Shown piece after piece: positions 1-9,124 of a stretch of 64,000 nucleotides of DNA. Each line of letters opens with the position of its first letter. Within the stretch, counting starts at the first letter, position 1. Made by a program: the position numbers and the translations under genes. The DNA lies in assembly GCA_006386115.1 (NCBI GenBank), contig VFIW01000035.1, positions 124,001 to 188,000 on the forward strand, read 5' to 3'. The stretch comes from Globisporangium splendens. Its lineage: Eukaryota; Oomycota; Peronosporomycetes; Pythiales; Pythiaceae. The notes beneath the pieces were generated by a model. It was not told where the DNA came from, made no database searches, and saw only the letters and a list, made by a program, of their open reading frames with translations.

Positions 1-1398
1 CACTGGTTCCTCCCCTTCGACCTTCGAGAACCGGTGACGATTTGGGTACATGTGGTGGTCGAAGTAACGACTGATCTCATCGAGGTGGTAGAAACACTTT
101 TGCTTCGACGTCGCAAACGGATCCGTGTTGTCAACGCCAGCGTGGCTCCATGGACCAAGAGTGAGACGGTGGCGGAATGGTTCCGTGTTCGCATCTTCAG
201 GGAGCTTTGGCAGCAACGAAGCGGTATCCGCGTCAAGCGTGTTGGTCAAGTACTGGTAAAGCAAGATCGACGAGCGCGCAACACCCATGTCGTAGTAGCC
301 TCCAAACGAGTGGATCGCCACACCCGACGACGCAATGTCAGCCAAGTGACGGATAATGTCGAGCTCTTCGAACGAGACACCCACATTCTTCAGCTTATCG
401 TCACGGAACTTCACGTCCAAGAGCTCTTCGCGGAGGTCAGGGTTGTTGGCGTGCTGCGCAATGTAGTTCTTGAACTGCGCAACGTTGTCATTCACAGGGT
501 ACACGTTGCCGCCAAAGTAGTTCATCATGATACGTGGCTTCAACGTTGGGATCTCGCGCCAACGGATTTGACGGTCAGTATCGAAAGTGAACGAAGAGTA
601 GTCTTCCAACGCCTTGCGGTTCTTGACACCGCCCGGGTAGAACGCACTGCGGTAGAGGTCCACTGGTGCGCCGTTCAAGGAAATCGCCTTCAACGCAGGA
701 TGCTTGGAAGCAGCGAGCAAGAGAGCACCGACACCTTCCATGCCGTGACCGATAGCAGCGACTTCGCCGTTCGACCACGGTTGCTTCGTGATCCACTCAA
801 TGATTTCATAGCCATCTTCGATTTCTTGGTCGGCGAAGTCGTGCTTCTTGGAACCCGCGGAGGCGCCAGTACCGCGCACATCAACCGACACCCACGCATA
901 ACCATTCGTGACAAAACGCTGCACGTAAATGTTCGTGCGAGGGTTCGTGAACGTCTTCTTGTACGACGCGAACAACGAGAACGGGAAGTCCAGCGTGTAG
1001 CCACGTCCGTGGCGAGTCGTGTACAAGATCGTAGGCACCGTCTGGTTCTTCTTCGTGATGTACTCGGCGACGTACGTGTCGACGGCCAGGTCCACGCCGT
1101 CTTTCATCGGCACGTACTGGGTGTTGTAATCGGTTTGCGCCGGGTTAAAGTACCGCAGACTCTCGTAGCGCTTGCCGATCCAACTGTTGTCGTTCACGTT
1201 CAGTTCACACGACACGGGGTCTTCCCTGCCCGTGAAGTAGTTCACACCTTGCGTCGCGAGCGTGACCGTGATCATCGAGATGAACGCGCTTTTCATGTAG
1301 TGCTTGGTGTTGGTGGTGGCGGCCGCGCGGCGCGCCTGCGTCTCGGCGTCGACCTCCGGCTCGGCGCCGGCGGCAGGCGGGGCGTTGGCGTCCACCAT
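1..1398 (-). CDS. CocE/NonD (S15-type) acyl-esterase family protein, 3' end beyond the window
   Basis: Alpha/beta hydrolase of the CocE / X-Pro dipeptidyl-peptidase S15 family, at least 466 residues and cut off at the window edge. The fold is recognised from GYAWVSVDVRGTGASAG (oxyanion/elbow region), the W-S-N-G-E-V strand before the nucleophile turn, GGYYD (acid region) and LGPWSHAG (catalytic His region). The nucleophile turn, normally G-x-S-Y-x-G, reads GHGMEG, so the serine is replaced by glycine while the Asp and His positions remain. A short Ala/Pro-rich cytosolic-looking N-terminus precedes a hydrophobic stretch (about residues 35-52, SAFISMITVTLATQGVNYF) that may be a signal anchor. 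The start is the only in-frame Met in the open stretch and has A at -3. The family identity is firm. Loss of catalysis is an inference from the missing serine. Confidence 0.85.
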   Translation of the reverse strand, partial: MVDANAPPAAGAEPEVDAETQARRAAATTNTKHYMKSAFISMITVTLATQGVNYFTGREDPVSCELNVNDNSWIGKRYESLRYFNPAQTDYNTQYVPMKDGVDLAVDTYVAEYITKKNQTVPTILYTTRHGRGYTLDFPFSLFASYKKTFTNPRTNIYVQRFVTNGYAWVSVDVRGTGASAGSKKHDFADQEIEDGYEIIEWITKQPWSNGEVAAIGHGMEGVGALLLAASKHPALKAISLNGAPVDLYRSAFYPGGVKNRKALEDYSSFTFDTDRQIRWREIPTLKPRIMMNYFGGNVYPVNDNVAQFKNYIAQHANNPDLREELLDVKFRDDKLKNVGVSFEELDIIRHLADIASSGVAIHSFGGYYDMGVARSSILLYQYLTNTLDADTASLLPKLPEDANTEPFRHRLTLGPWSHAGVDNTDPFATSKQKCFYHLDEISRYFDHHMYPNRHRFSKVEGEEPV

Positions 1399-3001
1399 CT
1401 TCGTTGGGGCTTCTCTTGCGGGGCGGGACGGGGCTTCCTCTTGTTGCGCTCGGGCGCTTGTTGCGGAATGACCATGGCATGTGTGCGTGCACACGAGGTC
1501 GAGGAGGGACAAACTTCCCCTCTCGAAAGTGATGAGTATCGCTTTGAGCAGGGTTTTGAGTCACTGCAGTCTGTGCAAAGGGGGATGGGAGCAAAGAGAG
1601 AAGGACACTGATCGAGCGACATATAAAGTTTCTGAGGCAGCATACAAACCTCAAGATCAAACGGCTCTCGCTGTTCACAAAGCAAGACCACAGCAAGAAA
1701 AAAGAAGAGCAGCAGTCGATTGTCGACGAGAAAGGGTCGATGGAGAGCGGAGATGCGCCTGCGAGTCGGGAACGCAAAGGTACCTGCCGCCGCAATTAGA
1801 CCATGGCGTTGTGGTTTGGTGGCGTGGCTGGCTGGCCCACTATCGGAATGTGCTTTTCGTCAGCATTTGCGTCACTCTCCTTAACGACACAACAGACACC
1901 ACCCACCTGCGCTTTTGTATCGGGCGTGGGGGTTGTTACGGTGTCCCGTTGCTCGCTTGTCGGTGGTGCTGACCACCCACGTGGTTCATTCGAATCTGAT
2001 CTCCATGACATCATCTGGAATGGCTGCGCTCTTCCTCACACCCGCATCCGTTATGACAACAAGCCAGGTGGCGCATATCGGATGCTCAAGTACTTGGACC
2101 ACCTTGACGCAACAACATAGACTTTGATATCAGCATGAGGGTACTCAAAGTGTGCATACGAAACCGCTTGTTCCATTCAGCGAGATGCACTGAATTGCTG
2201 AGGAACAATGGCACACACATGCACACACACGGCACTCCATCCCTTCCGAGCCACCCACACAGAACCAAATGCACAAACAAAAGAGCGCACTGCGCATGAC
2301 AAGAGAGATCCACGCGGCTTGAACACAGGAGCGAACGAACGCAGGCGGGACGATGGGGGCGTGGCACGCAGCCAATGAGCGCCCCCCATGCAGGCTCGAT
2401 CAGGAGTCCCTCGCCTGTTTTCGCGACTCGCGTCCTTTCTTTGAAGGCATCACAAAGTGGGGCCACGCACAGAAAACGGAGGAGCCACAAAAGTCACGAA
2501 CGAGTGTCGCCGCCCTTTCTCTCTGTCTGGTGGCAGGTTCTAATTTCTGAGGAGGTTGGTAACGAATGCTGCAACATTGTTCGTACGAACTGTTCTTAAC
2601 AAACGGGTTCCGATATGAAACCCACCCGTTAAAAAAGCTGAACTAGACCCGTTTGGGGTACCCAGACCCTTTCTCCTGAGTGTTGGTCGATTGATGTCGG
2701 GGTACGACGATTGACAACCGCACGGTTACACTCCTCCCTCGTTCGAACTCCGACCCAAAAAAGAAAAAAAGGGAGAGAGGCGTAACCTGCTCTGCTCGTG
2801 ATGTAACCACCACCCATTTTGTTCCCATGAAAGACTCGCGCTGGCAGAAAAAAAAAAAAGGGGGACTTTCTCGACTCCCTCCCTCTCTCGCGCTGAGCAC
2901 GCAGACGCACACCACAAGCAATCGCATTGCACTTCCAGCTCTTCTTTCTCTACAGCAGCAGATCCACCACCTAACTCCTCCTCTTATCACCAGCAACAAT
3001 C
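1399..3001. other. divergent intergenic region, 1.6 kb
   Basis: The region lies between the minus-strand esterase start and the plus-strand eIF4B-like start, so it should hold both promoters. I see no supported gene. Short open frames here lack family resemblance. A poly-A/poly-G tract lies near 2848-2864 and pyrimidine-rich sequence near 2870-3000 just upstream of the eIF4B-like start. Confidence 0.5.
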
Positions 3002-4375
3002 ATGGCGCGTCGCGGAAACGGAAAGAAAATGAACCTTGGCGAGTTCCTCGGCGACAACACGGCGGCGTACATCCCCGAGGCCGCGTTGCCGTCGGGACCT
3101 CGTGTGCGCACAGAGGGCGACGACGACCGCTTCGGCGGCCGTGGCGGCTACGGTGAGCGTCGCGGCTACGAGCGTGAGTCGAGCCGCAGCGAGCAGTCGG
3201 ACCAGTGGCGTGGCGATCGCTTCGGTGGGGACCGTGGCGTCGACCGCTTTGGTGGAGACCGTTTTGGGTCGCGTCGCGATGAAGACGGCGGCAGCAGCTG
3301 GCGCGGCGGTGGCCGCGATTCGGCTGGTCCCTCGCGCTACGACCGTCCAAGCTACGAGTCCCAGGAACGTCCTGCGCACATGCGCTTGAACCTCCAGCGT
3401 CGCGGCGACGCTCCTTCGTCCCCACGTGCGGGTGGCGGCCTGCGTCGTGAAGAACCACGTTCGTCGGACGACAAGTTTGGCGCTGCGTTTGGCTCCCGTG
3501 GTGGTATGTCGGGCAGCCGCTTTGGCAGCGATCGCTTCGGTGATGACCGTCGTGATCGCTTTGGCGATGACCGTCGTGGTGGTGACCGTTTCGGCGGTGA
3601 CCGCTTTGGCGATGACCGTCGTGGCGGCTACTCGTCGTCGCGTTTCGGTCGTGACGAGCCTCGCGATGACCGCTTCTCGAGCGCATTTGGCAACATGCGC
3701 GTGAGTGACGACCGTCAACAGCAGCAGCAAGCCGCGCCAGCGGAAGAGCCCGTGTTGGACAAGAAGGCGCGTGCGCAGCAATTGCGTGAGGAGCGCAAGA
3801 AGAAGGCCGAGGAGGAGCGTCTCGCAGCCGAAGAAGCCAAGCGCGTGGCTGCTGAGGAGAAGAAGAAGAAGGAAGAGGAGGCTGCCAAGCAAGCCGAGGT
3901 TGACCGCAAGACCATGCAGGAGGTGCTCGCGAGTGGCAAGAAGGGCGACGCGCTCGCTGCCGTGGCCAAGGACGTGTTTGCCAAGCTTGGTCGTCCATCG
4001 GGCGCTGCCGTCGTCGAGTCCGTGACGGCCGCGGCCGAAGACGTCGCCAAGGCGAGCGCGAACTGGATCGCGCTGACTGCGTACGGCGCGCTGCTCAAGC
4101 TCTCGCTCGAAGGCACGGACAAGACGAACCAGCTGAAGGCTCTGTACGCGCTGCAGGTGTTTTTGAACGGCCACGATTTCCCGAAGGGACTGTTGGAGAA
4201 GTGTTTCATGGCGCTCTACAGTCTCGACATCGTCGAGGACGCCGCGTTCTTTGAGTACAAGTACGACGTGGACAGCGATGTGCCTGGCCGCATGAAAGCG
4301 ATCATCCAGACGTCGACGTGGCTCACGTGGTTGGAGACGCCAGAGGAAGAAAGCGACGAGGAAGACGACGAATAG
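3002..4375 (+). CDS. eIF4B-like protein with C-terminal W2 domain (translation initiation)
   Basis: Single-exon, 457 residues. The N-terminus (KKMNLGEFLGD at about 9-19) matches the short eIF4B signature seen in KK..SL.DFL of animal eIF4B. Residues about 40-240 are an Arg/Asp/Gly/Phe-rich DRFGGDR-type repeat typical of eIF4B RNA-binding linkers. Residues 250-305 are a charged KKKAEEER coiled coil. The C-terminal 150 residues resemble the helical W2 domain of eIF4G/eIF5/eIF2B-epsilon, ending in the acidic box WLETPEEESDEEDDE. Expected role: cytosolic mRNA recruitment to 40S with eIF4A/4G. The start has A at -3. The pairing of an eIF4B front with a W2 tail is unusual compared with animal or yeast proteins. 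The alternative is a short eIF4G-like isoform lacking MIF4G. Confidence 0.7.
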   Translation: MARRGNGKKMNLGEFLGDNTAAYIPEAALPSGPRVRTEGDDDRFGGRGGYGERRGYERESSRSEQSDQWRGDRFGGDRGVDRFGGDRFGSRRDEDGGSSWRGGGRDSAGPSRYDRPSYESQERPAHMRLNLQRRGDAPSSPRAGGGLRREEPRSSDDKFGAAFGSRGGMSGSRFGSDRFGDDRRDRFGDDRRGGDRFGGDRFGDDRRGGYSSSRFGRDEPRDDRFSSAFGNMRVSDDRQQQQQAAPAEEPVLDKKARAQQLREERKKKAEEERLAAEEAKRVAAEEKKKKEEEAAKQAEVDRKTMQEVLASGKKGDALAAVAKDVFAKLGRPSGAAVVESVTAAAEDVAKASANWIALTAYGALLKLSLEGTDKTNQLKALYALQVFLNGHDFPKGLLEKCFMALYSLDIVEDAAFFEYKYDVDSDVPGRMKAIIQTSTWLTWLETPEEESDEEDDE

Positions 4376-4681
4376 ATACACACACACACATATGATTTTA
4401 GTATATCCCCCATTGAAAAAGCTCCTTTTGGTTGCTTGACTTGGCTTCAATATGAATGGCGCAGAATATGGTGCCACGTCACTGAACAACAAAACCGATA
4501 TCTTGTCAGTATCTACCGGTTCACGTACCGAAAGCACCAAAAATGACCCTCTTCTGTCACGCTTTTGTTTCTCTTTGTTTGATGGTGGCCGTCTATTTCT
4601 TTCGTGCACAGTGCGTCAACACTGTCAGCATAAACGTCACAACTGCAACACGAGAAGCGGAAGAAGCAGCAGGGGGAACGC

Positions 4682-6107
4682 ATGGCGCACGACCGCGCAT
4701 TTCTCGAGCGCTGCGAGGCGTTCCTGCTGCACCCAACGGTGCGCACGCTCTCGCTCGCGCAGCGCGTCGACTTCCTTGAGAAGAAGGTGCGGTTTGCTGT
4801 CCCTAGGCGCTCGCAATAACGAGGAGAAGAATGGCAATGGCACTCATTATCTATGTGATCTGCATCAGGGACTGTCGCCGGAGGAGATCACGGCGTGTCT
4901 GAAGAACATCCAACAGCAGAATGGACTCTCGAAGGTGCTCGCGTCGGCTGCGACTTCTGCAGCAGACCAACTGGCGCGCACTGGCGACAACGCGTTGATG
5001 CCGCGCGAGGCGCCGTCGTGGCGCAGTGCGGTCATGGCGATGATCAGGCGCTACGGCGTCATCTCGTTCCTGACGCTGCTCTTGGGGTACGGCTACATCC
5101 GCTTTCGCCAGCGTATTGAAGAGCAACTGGTGATCAAAAGGAAGCTGCAGTTGGTGCAGTCGCGCGCGCGGCGCAGCACGAAGATCCAGAGCATGCTAAG
5201 CCTTATCAGTGACCAGCAAGCGCAGTATCAGCAGGTGAGTGGTGCGCAATGCATTCGCGCAGTCACACTATTTCGCGCTTTCCCAGGGTGAAATGAACGT
5301 GCTGTGTATTTCGTGGTACAGGCGGTGCTGCTGCTTCAAAAGCGTGTGGCGAAGTTCCAGGAAGCACAGAAGAAAGCTGCGTCGGAGTCCTCGACGGCGC
5401 TCGTCAGCGCGGCGTCGCTGAAGCGGAAAATTGAGTTGGAAGCGCTGCAACAGGAGCTTTTCCAAGTGAAAGGCGCCGTGATCGACGCGTTTATCCACCC
5501 TCCAAAGGACGAAACACCTACACCCCTGACAACACCAGAGCCTTCCGTTGAAGCAGTAGAAGGAGAGAAGGAAGCACCGGTTGCTACTACTCCAGAGTCG
5601 ATTGTTCCAGCAGACCCAACGACAGTCGAAGTCGACTCCGTTAGTGAACCGAAGGATGTGGACTCGCTGACAGTAGATGCACTACGCGATACCACATCGA
5701 GTCTCGAGAGCGAGACCCACGTCGCCTCCTCAGTGGCCACAGAAGCAGAGATCGAGGCCGACCAAGTCGTGAAAACAGTACCTGTAGCTACGCCACACGA
5801 TCCTAAAGCAACTGAAACAAACGAAAAGGACGAGGCCATCATTGATCGGCCAGTGACCGCAGCACAAGAGGTCAACGTTGATCAGACCGTGGTTGAAACC
5901 GCGCCAGTAACTCGGAAGACGAGTGAGATCAAGCTGTCATTGACGCCTCGAGAAGAGCCTGCAGTTGCAGCTGCGCATGCGTCATTCTCCACATTGAAAG
6001 CAGCAAACGATGAGCACCAAGTCAGTGGGGACGAAAAGGTCGCAGCAGTGTCAGTGCCAGCCGCACAAGCCAAGGGTTCAAAGTCGCGCCGTAAAGCTAA
6101 GAAGTAG
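4682..6107 (+). CDS. PEX14: peroxin-14 (PEX14), peroxisomal docking protein, 3 exons
   Basis: Exons 4682-4786, 4869-5234 and 5322-6107 join in frame across introns of 82 and 87 bp (GT-AG) to give 418 residues. The first 50 residues match the Pex14 N-terminal three-helix domain that binds PEX5/PEX19: AFLLHPTVRTLSLAQRVDFL, then EKKGLSPEEITACLKN. The splice sits exactly inside KK|GLS. A single membrane segment follows at about 118-135 (YGVISFLTLLLGYGYIRF), then a coiled coil to about residue 215, and an Ala/Glu/Thr-rich disordered tail ending in a lysine cluster (SKSRRKAKK). Role: with PEX13 it docks the PTS receptor at the peroxisome membrane. The third-exon acceptor (TACAG at 5321) was chosen because it preserves the coiled coil; an AG at 5286 is a weaker alternative. 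Confidence 0.88.
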
Positions 6108-6225
6108 CTCTATGGGTAACATGCTCGCTTTGACTGAAAACGATTAGCTGTCCACCCCTTTGACTCTGTAGATATACCGCTCGCGCATTACGTCGAAGTT
6201 CAGTCAAAGTGAAAGCAGCAGTTGG

Positions 6226-7458
6226 ATGATACTCACTTTGGTGTGCGATGTGGTCGTTAGGAGCGACAGTGAGTATTGTGTGGTGATTGAAACTGACCAG
6301 AAGCACCTTTCCCTCCTCTTGCAAGCAGCATTATCAGAAAATCATATCGAAACACAACAAAGCGGCAGGATGAAATCGAAGTGCGAGTGGCGAGCAGTTT
6401 ACAAAGGTCACGTCGAAGAGAGCAAGGAGAATGAACGATCACCGTTCGCGGCATTCGTGAATCATCTCGAAGGTGTCTCGCTGACGCCAGTCATGCTGCG
6501 CGGAAACGTGACCACAACGGAGTTCTTTGCGGACCAACACTTTGATGAAGACGAAGACTTGCTCCCAAGTACGCTACTTTCACTTCCTGCGGGATTCGAG
6601 TGGATGTGTACGCCTTCGATGCCGAATATGTACGTGCGCCACTGCTATCGCATGCTCCACGATCTCGTCACCACGCACATTGGCGCCAACAGCTATCGCA
6701 GCAGCAGTGGTGGTCCACCACTCAGGATTCTCGTCACGGGCACCCGCGGCACGGGGATCATGATGTTCATGAACTACATGCTCTATAAGCTGTACCACCG
6801 ACGCCCAGTGTCACCGACGATCGTGTTGGACATCAAGGACCACTTTGCGCTAATCCAGAGCGACCAGCCGACCCAGGAAGGCACGCGCGGTCAGAGCTTT
6901 TGGCGCGAATTAGCGCAGCCCAGTACGATTTACTTTTATGACGCGCCCGAATTCAGCAAGTGGAACAGCACAGAGCCACTCTCCGGTCCTTGCGTCGGGG
7001 CAACCACGATCATGACGTCCTCGCCGAACTACGACCACTTTCACGCCTTTGTGACGGGGAGTGCGAAGCGGTTTTACATGCCGTTGTGGACGCTGGACGA
7101 ACTCGAAGCGTGCCGACGCAGCTGTTACCCGCGCGTGGCACCACAAGCACTCTGTCGCGTGTCTAAGAGATGGGGCGGGACGATCCGATACACGCTCGTG
7201 GAACCCGAGTCAAAGACCGAGTTTGCGATGCACCCCGCGTTGCAGCAGGTGACACTGGTGGACGCCAAGATCATGGCACAGCAGTATGGTGTGTACTCGA
7301 CGAAAACGTGGAAGCGCTGCTACGCGCTGATGCACATCGCACCCGTCGAAGGAACGGAGTTCCAGCAAGTCGACGTCAGGTTTTGCTCCGATTATGTGAT
7401 GATGAAAGTCGTGAACCGCAATGCCGTCGATGTCTGGAACCAGTCGAGTTGGACGTAG
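6226..7458 (+). CDS. Crinkler/RHS-type NTPase-like protein with degenerate P-loop
   Basis: 410 residues if read from 6226. ATG 6370 has the better start context and would give 362. The core resembles the NTPase module shared by oomycete CRN effectors and trypanosome RHS proteins: LRILVTGTRGTGIMMFMNYM (P-loop region), then IYFYDAPEF (Walker-B-like strand), TTIMTSSPN, and the family hallmark FYMPLWTLDELEACRRSCYP. The P-loop lysine/serine (GxGKS) is replaced by GTGIM, so nucleotide binding is doubtful. No LFLAK translocation motif or signal peptide is visible. An optional in-frame intron (GTGAGT at 6269 to AG 6325 or 6328) could shorten the N-terminus. Family placement is by motif memory; any effector role is not supported by the sequence. 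Confidence 0.6.
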   Translation: MILTLVCDVVVRSDSEYCVVIETDQKHLSLLLQAALSENHIETQQSGRMKSKCEWRAVYKGHVEESKENERSPFAAFVNHLEGVSLTPVMLRGNVTTTEFFADQHFDEDEDLLPSTLLSLPAGFEWMCTPSMPNMYVRHCYRMLHDLVTTHIGANSYRSSSGGPPLRILVTGTRGTGIMMFMNYMLYKLYHRRPVSPTIVLDIKDHFALIQSDQPTQEGTRGQSFWRELAQPSTIYFYDAPEFSKWNSTEPLSGPCVGATTIMTSSPNYDHFHAFVTGSAKRFYMPLWTLDELEACRRSCYPRVAPQALCRVSKRWGGTIRYTLVEPESKTEFAMHPALQQVTLVDAKIMAQQYGVYSTKTWKRCYALMHIAPVEGTEFQQVDVRFCSDYVMMKVVNRNAVDVWNQSSWT

Positions 7459-7636
7459 TCAGCAGGCGTCAACTGGCGCCAAGCAATGGACACTTGAGTC
7501 GAGGGTGCATGCATGCGTGGGTGTATTTATTAACGAGAGTCTTTCTTCTTCCTTTTCTATTTTACAGATTTCAAAGCACTGACATTCATTTTGAAGCTGC
7601 CGAGACCCGATCACCAGCCCATGCATCGCTGTTTCG

Positions 7637-8809
7637 CTAAAGGACAAAGTACGGTCTCCGCACCAGGCAGTATGGCATGCGGACCTCCAGTGTGCCGTCC
7701 TTGCCCAACGCCAGCGATGCCTCGTCCATGTTGAGCAAGTTCGCCGGAAACCGCTCGGCTATCTCGAAGTGACCAGACGCAGGTACACCACTGCAACGCG
7801 GCATTACAATCTCATTGTGCGTTAGACGCTTGGTACCTGAGATGCGGAGTACACCCGTGTACTCGTTCAATTGCACACTGAGGTCATTGCGGTCGATGCC
7901 GCGAAGGTTGGCGACGAGGTAGACGCCGTCGCGACGCTTTTGGATCTGGTAGTATGGACGCCAGACTCGAAGCGATCGGGCATCAATATTGTCCCCTGGA
8001 AGACGACGCGACTCTGTCTCAGTCGCATCAGTCATGACTGACTCGTCACAATTTTCATCGCGATATTCTCTTTTATTTTCTTTGTCATCACCCTCGTCGC
8101 CTTCATTATGTTGCTGCGATGGTTGTTGGTTAGCTTGGTCGACTTGTTCGTTGTCGAGGTCCACCAGTAACCAGTCTTCTTCCGCCTCATCGTTGTCGCT
8201 GTCCTCATTTTCCTCCTCTTCGCTAGCTTCAGCATCATGGGCTATGACCACGTCTTCCTCTACTGTTTCGTCCATCTTGCTTGGATTCTGATTTGATTGA
8301 GTAGCACCAGACGAAGTCGTTTCTGGCTTCGACGCGGCGCTGCAGCAGACTTGAAGACGAGCGATCATCTGTTCGCCAAACTCCTTCAATTTGGCACTCT
8401 TCGCTGACAGCACATCAGCTGTAACCACAAGGCTCTGAATGAACACCACCAGCGCCTTGCGAGCCTCCTTCACTTCCGCGTTGCCAAAGCTGAGAATGTT
8501 GTCGAGTTCGCACAGATATCGCGTCAGCAGCTCACCCTGCTCCTTCGTTTGGTAGTCGAACGCACCCAGTTCCATGCGCATCTTCTTCACGATCTGATCG
8601 TACAGCGCGCGTTGCTCATGCTGTCGCATCTTGGCGAGTCGCATGCGGGTATACCAAGTCACACCGCAGACCATGGCTGCCATGTGCGCATACTGGTTTG
8701 GCAATCGCGAGGTCGTCTTGTCTTGCACTTGCTTGACCTTGGCGTCAATGGTGCGTAGCTTGTCGAGCTCCCGTTGAGTTTGTTGTTGTTGCTGTTGGTG
8801 AGCCTCCAT
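7637..8809 (-). CDS. BAG domain-HSP20 (alpha-crystallin) fusion protein, copy A
   Basis: Single exon, 390 residues from the Met shared with copy B (an upstream in-frame Met at 8935 is not conserved). Residues about 65-140 form a BAG domain, the Hsp70 nucleotide-exchange module: ELLTRYLCELDNILSFGNAE, then VKEARKALVVFIQSLV. The middle is strongly acidic and holds EEDWLLVDLD (W213-V216). Residues about 283-370 form an HSP20/alpha-crystallin domain with GVLRISGTKR and the terminal DGTLEVRMPY. Expected role: coupling Hsp70 to substrates held by a small heat-shock domain in cytosol or nucleus. It sits head-to-tail upstream of the next gene's 3' side and shares a 511-bp identical block with copy B, covering the 5'UTR to residue 152; beyond that the two proteins differ. 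Confidence 0.85.
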   Translation of the reverse strand: MEAHQQQQQQTQRELDKLRTIDAKVKQVQDKTTSRLPNQYAHMAAMVCGVTWYTRMRLAKMRQHEQRALYDQIVKKMRMELGAFDYQTKEQGELLTRYLCELDNILSFGNAEVKEARKALVVFIQSLVVTADVLSAKSAKLKEFGEQMIARLQVCCSAASKPETTSSGATQSNQNPSKMDETVEEDVVIAHDAEASEEEENEDSDNDEAEEDWLLVDLDNEQVDQANQQPSQQHNEGDEGDDKENKREYRDENCDESVMTDATETESRRLPGDNIDARSLRVWRPYYQIQKRRDGVYLVANLRGIDRNDLSVQLNEYTGVLRISGTKRLTHNEIVMPRCSGVPASGHFEIAERFPANLLNMDEASLALGKDGTLEVRMPYCLVRRPYFVL

Positions 8810-8865
8810 AGTTTGTGCGTTGTAGTTGTTGCTGATGTTGTCGCTTGTGTAGGACGCGGTAAGTT
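8355..8865 (-). repeat. 511-bp block identical to 9903-10413
   Basis: I compared the two copies line by line and found no mismatch or gap over 511 bp (offset 1548). The block covers the first 152 codons and about 56 bp of 5' leader of each BAG-HSP20 gene, then identity stops abruptly on both sides. Confidence 0.95.
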
Positions 8866-9124
8866 GGTGAGTGGGAATCTTTCTGTTGCTGTAGCCAAGC
8901 ACCAAGCAACAATGAAGAGCTCTTTGGAGACTCATCAGCGAGTGATCGTCTCAGAATGTTTGTGAGCGATGCGTAATCCTGGTCGTGAAGAGAGAGCAGT
9001 GAACAAGCTCAAAATGCTTTTGATCAGCATTAATTACCCACTTGCGTCTATTACCTTCTAAAATACATTCATGCACGATTGCTACCGGAATATCCAAAGA
9101 TTGCGACGGTGCCGTGACGTAGTT

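Noticed and set aside
34..1611. 525-codon open frame on the plus strand
   Set aside because: It is exactly antisense to the CocE-type protein, shows no family motif, and is explained by GC-rich codon bias of the real gene.
2987..4609. 540-codon open frame on the minus strand
   Set aside because: Antisense shadow of the eIF4B-like gene; long Ala/Val/Thr runs mirror its RGD repeats.
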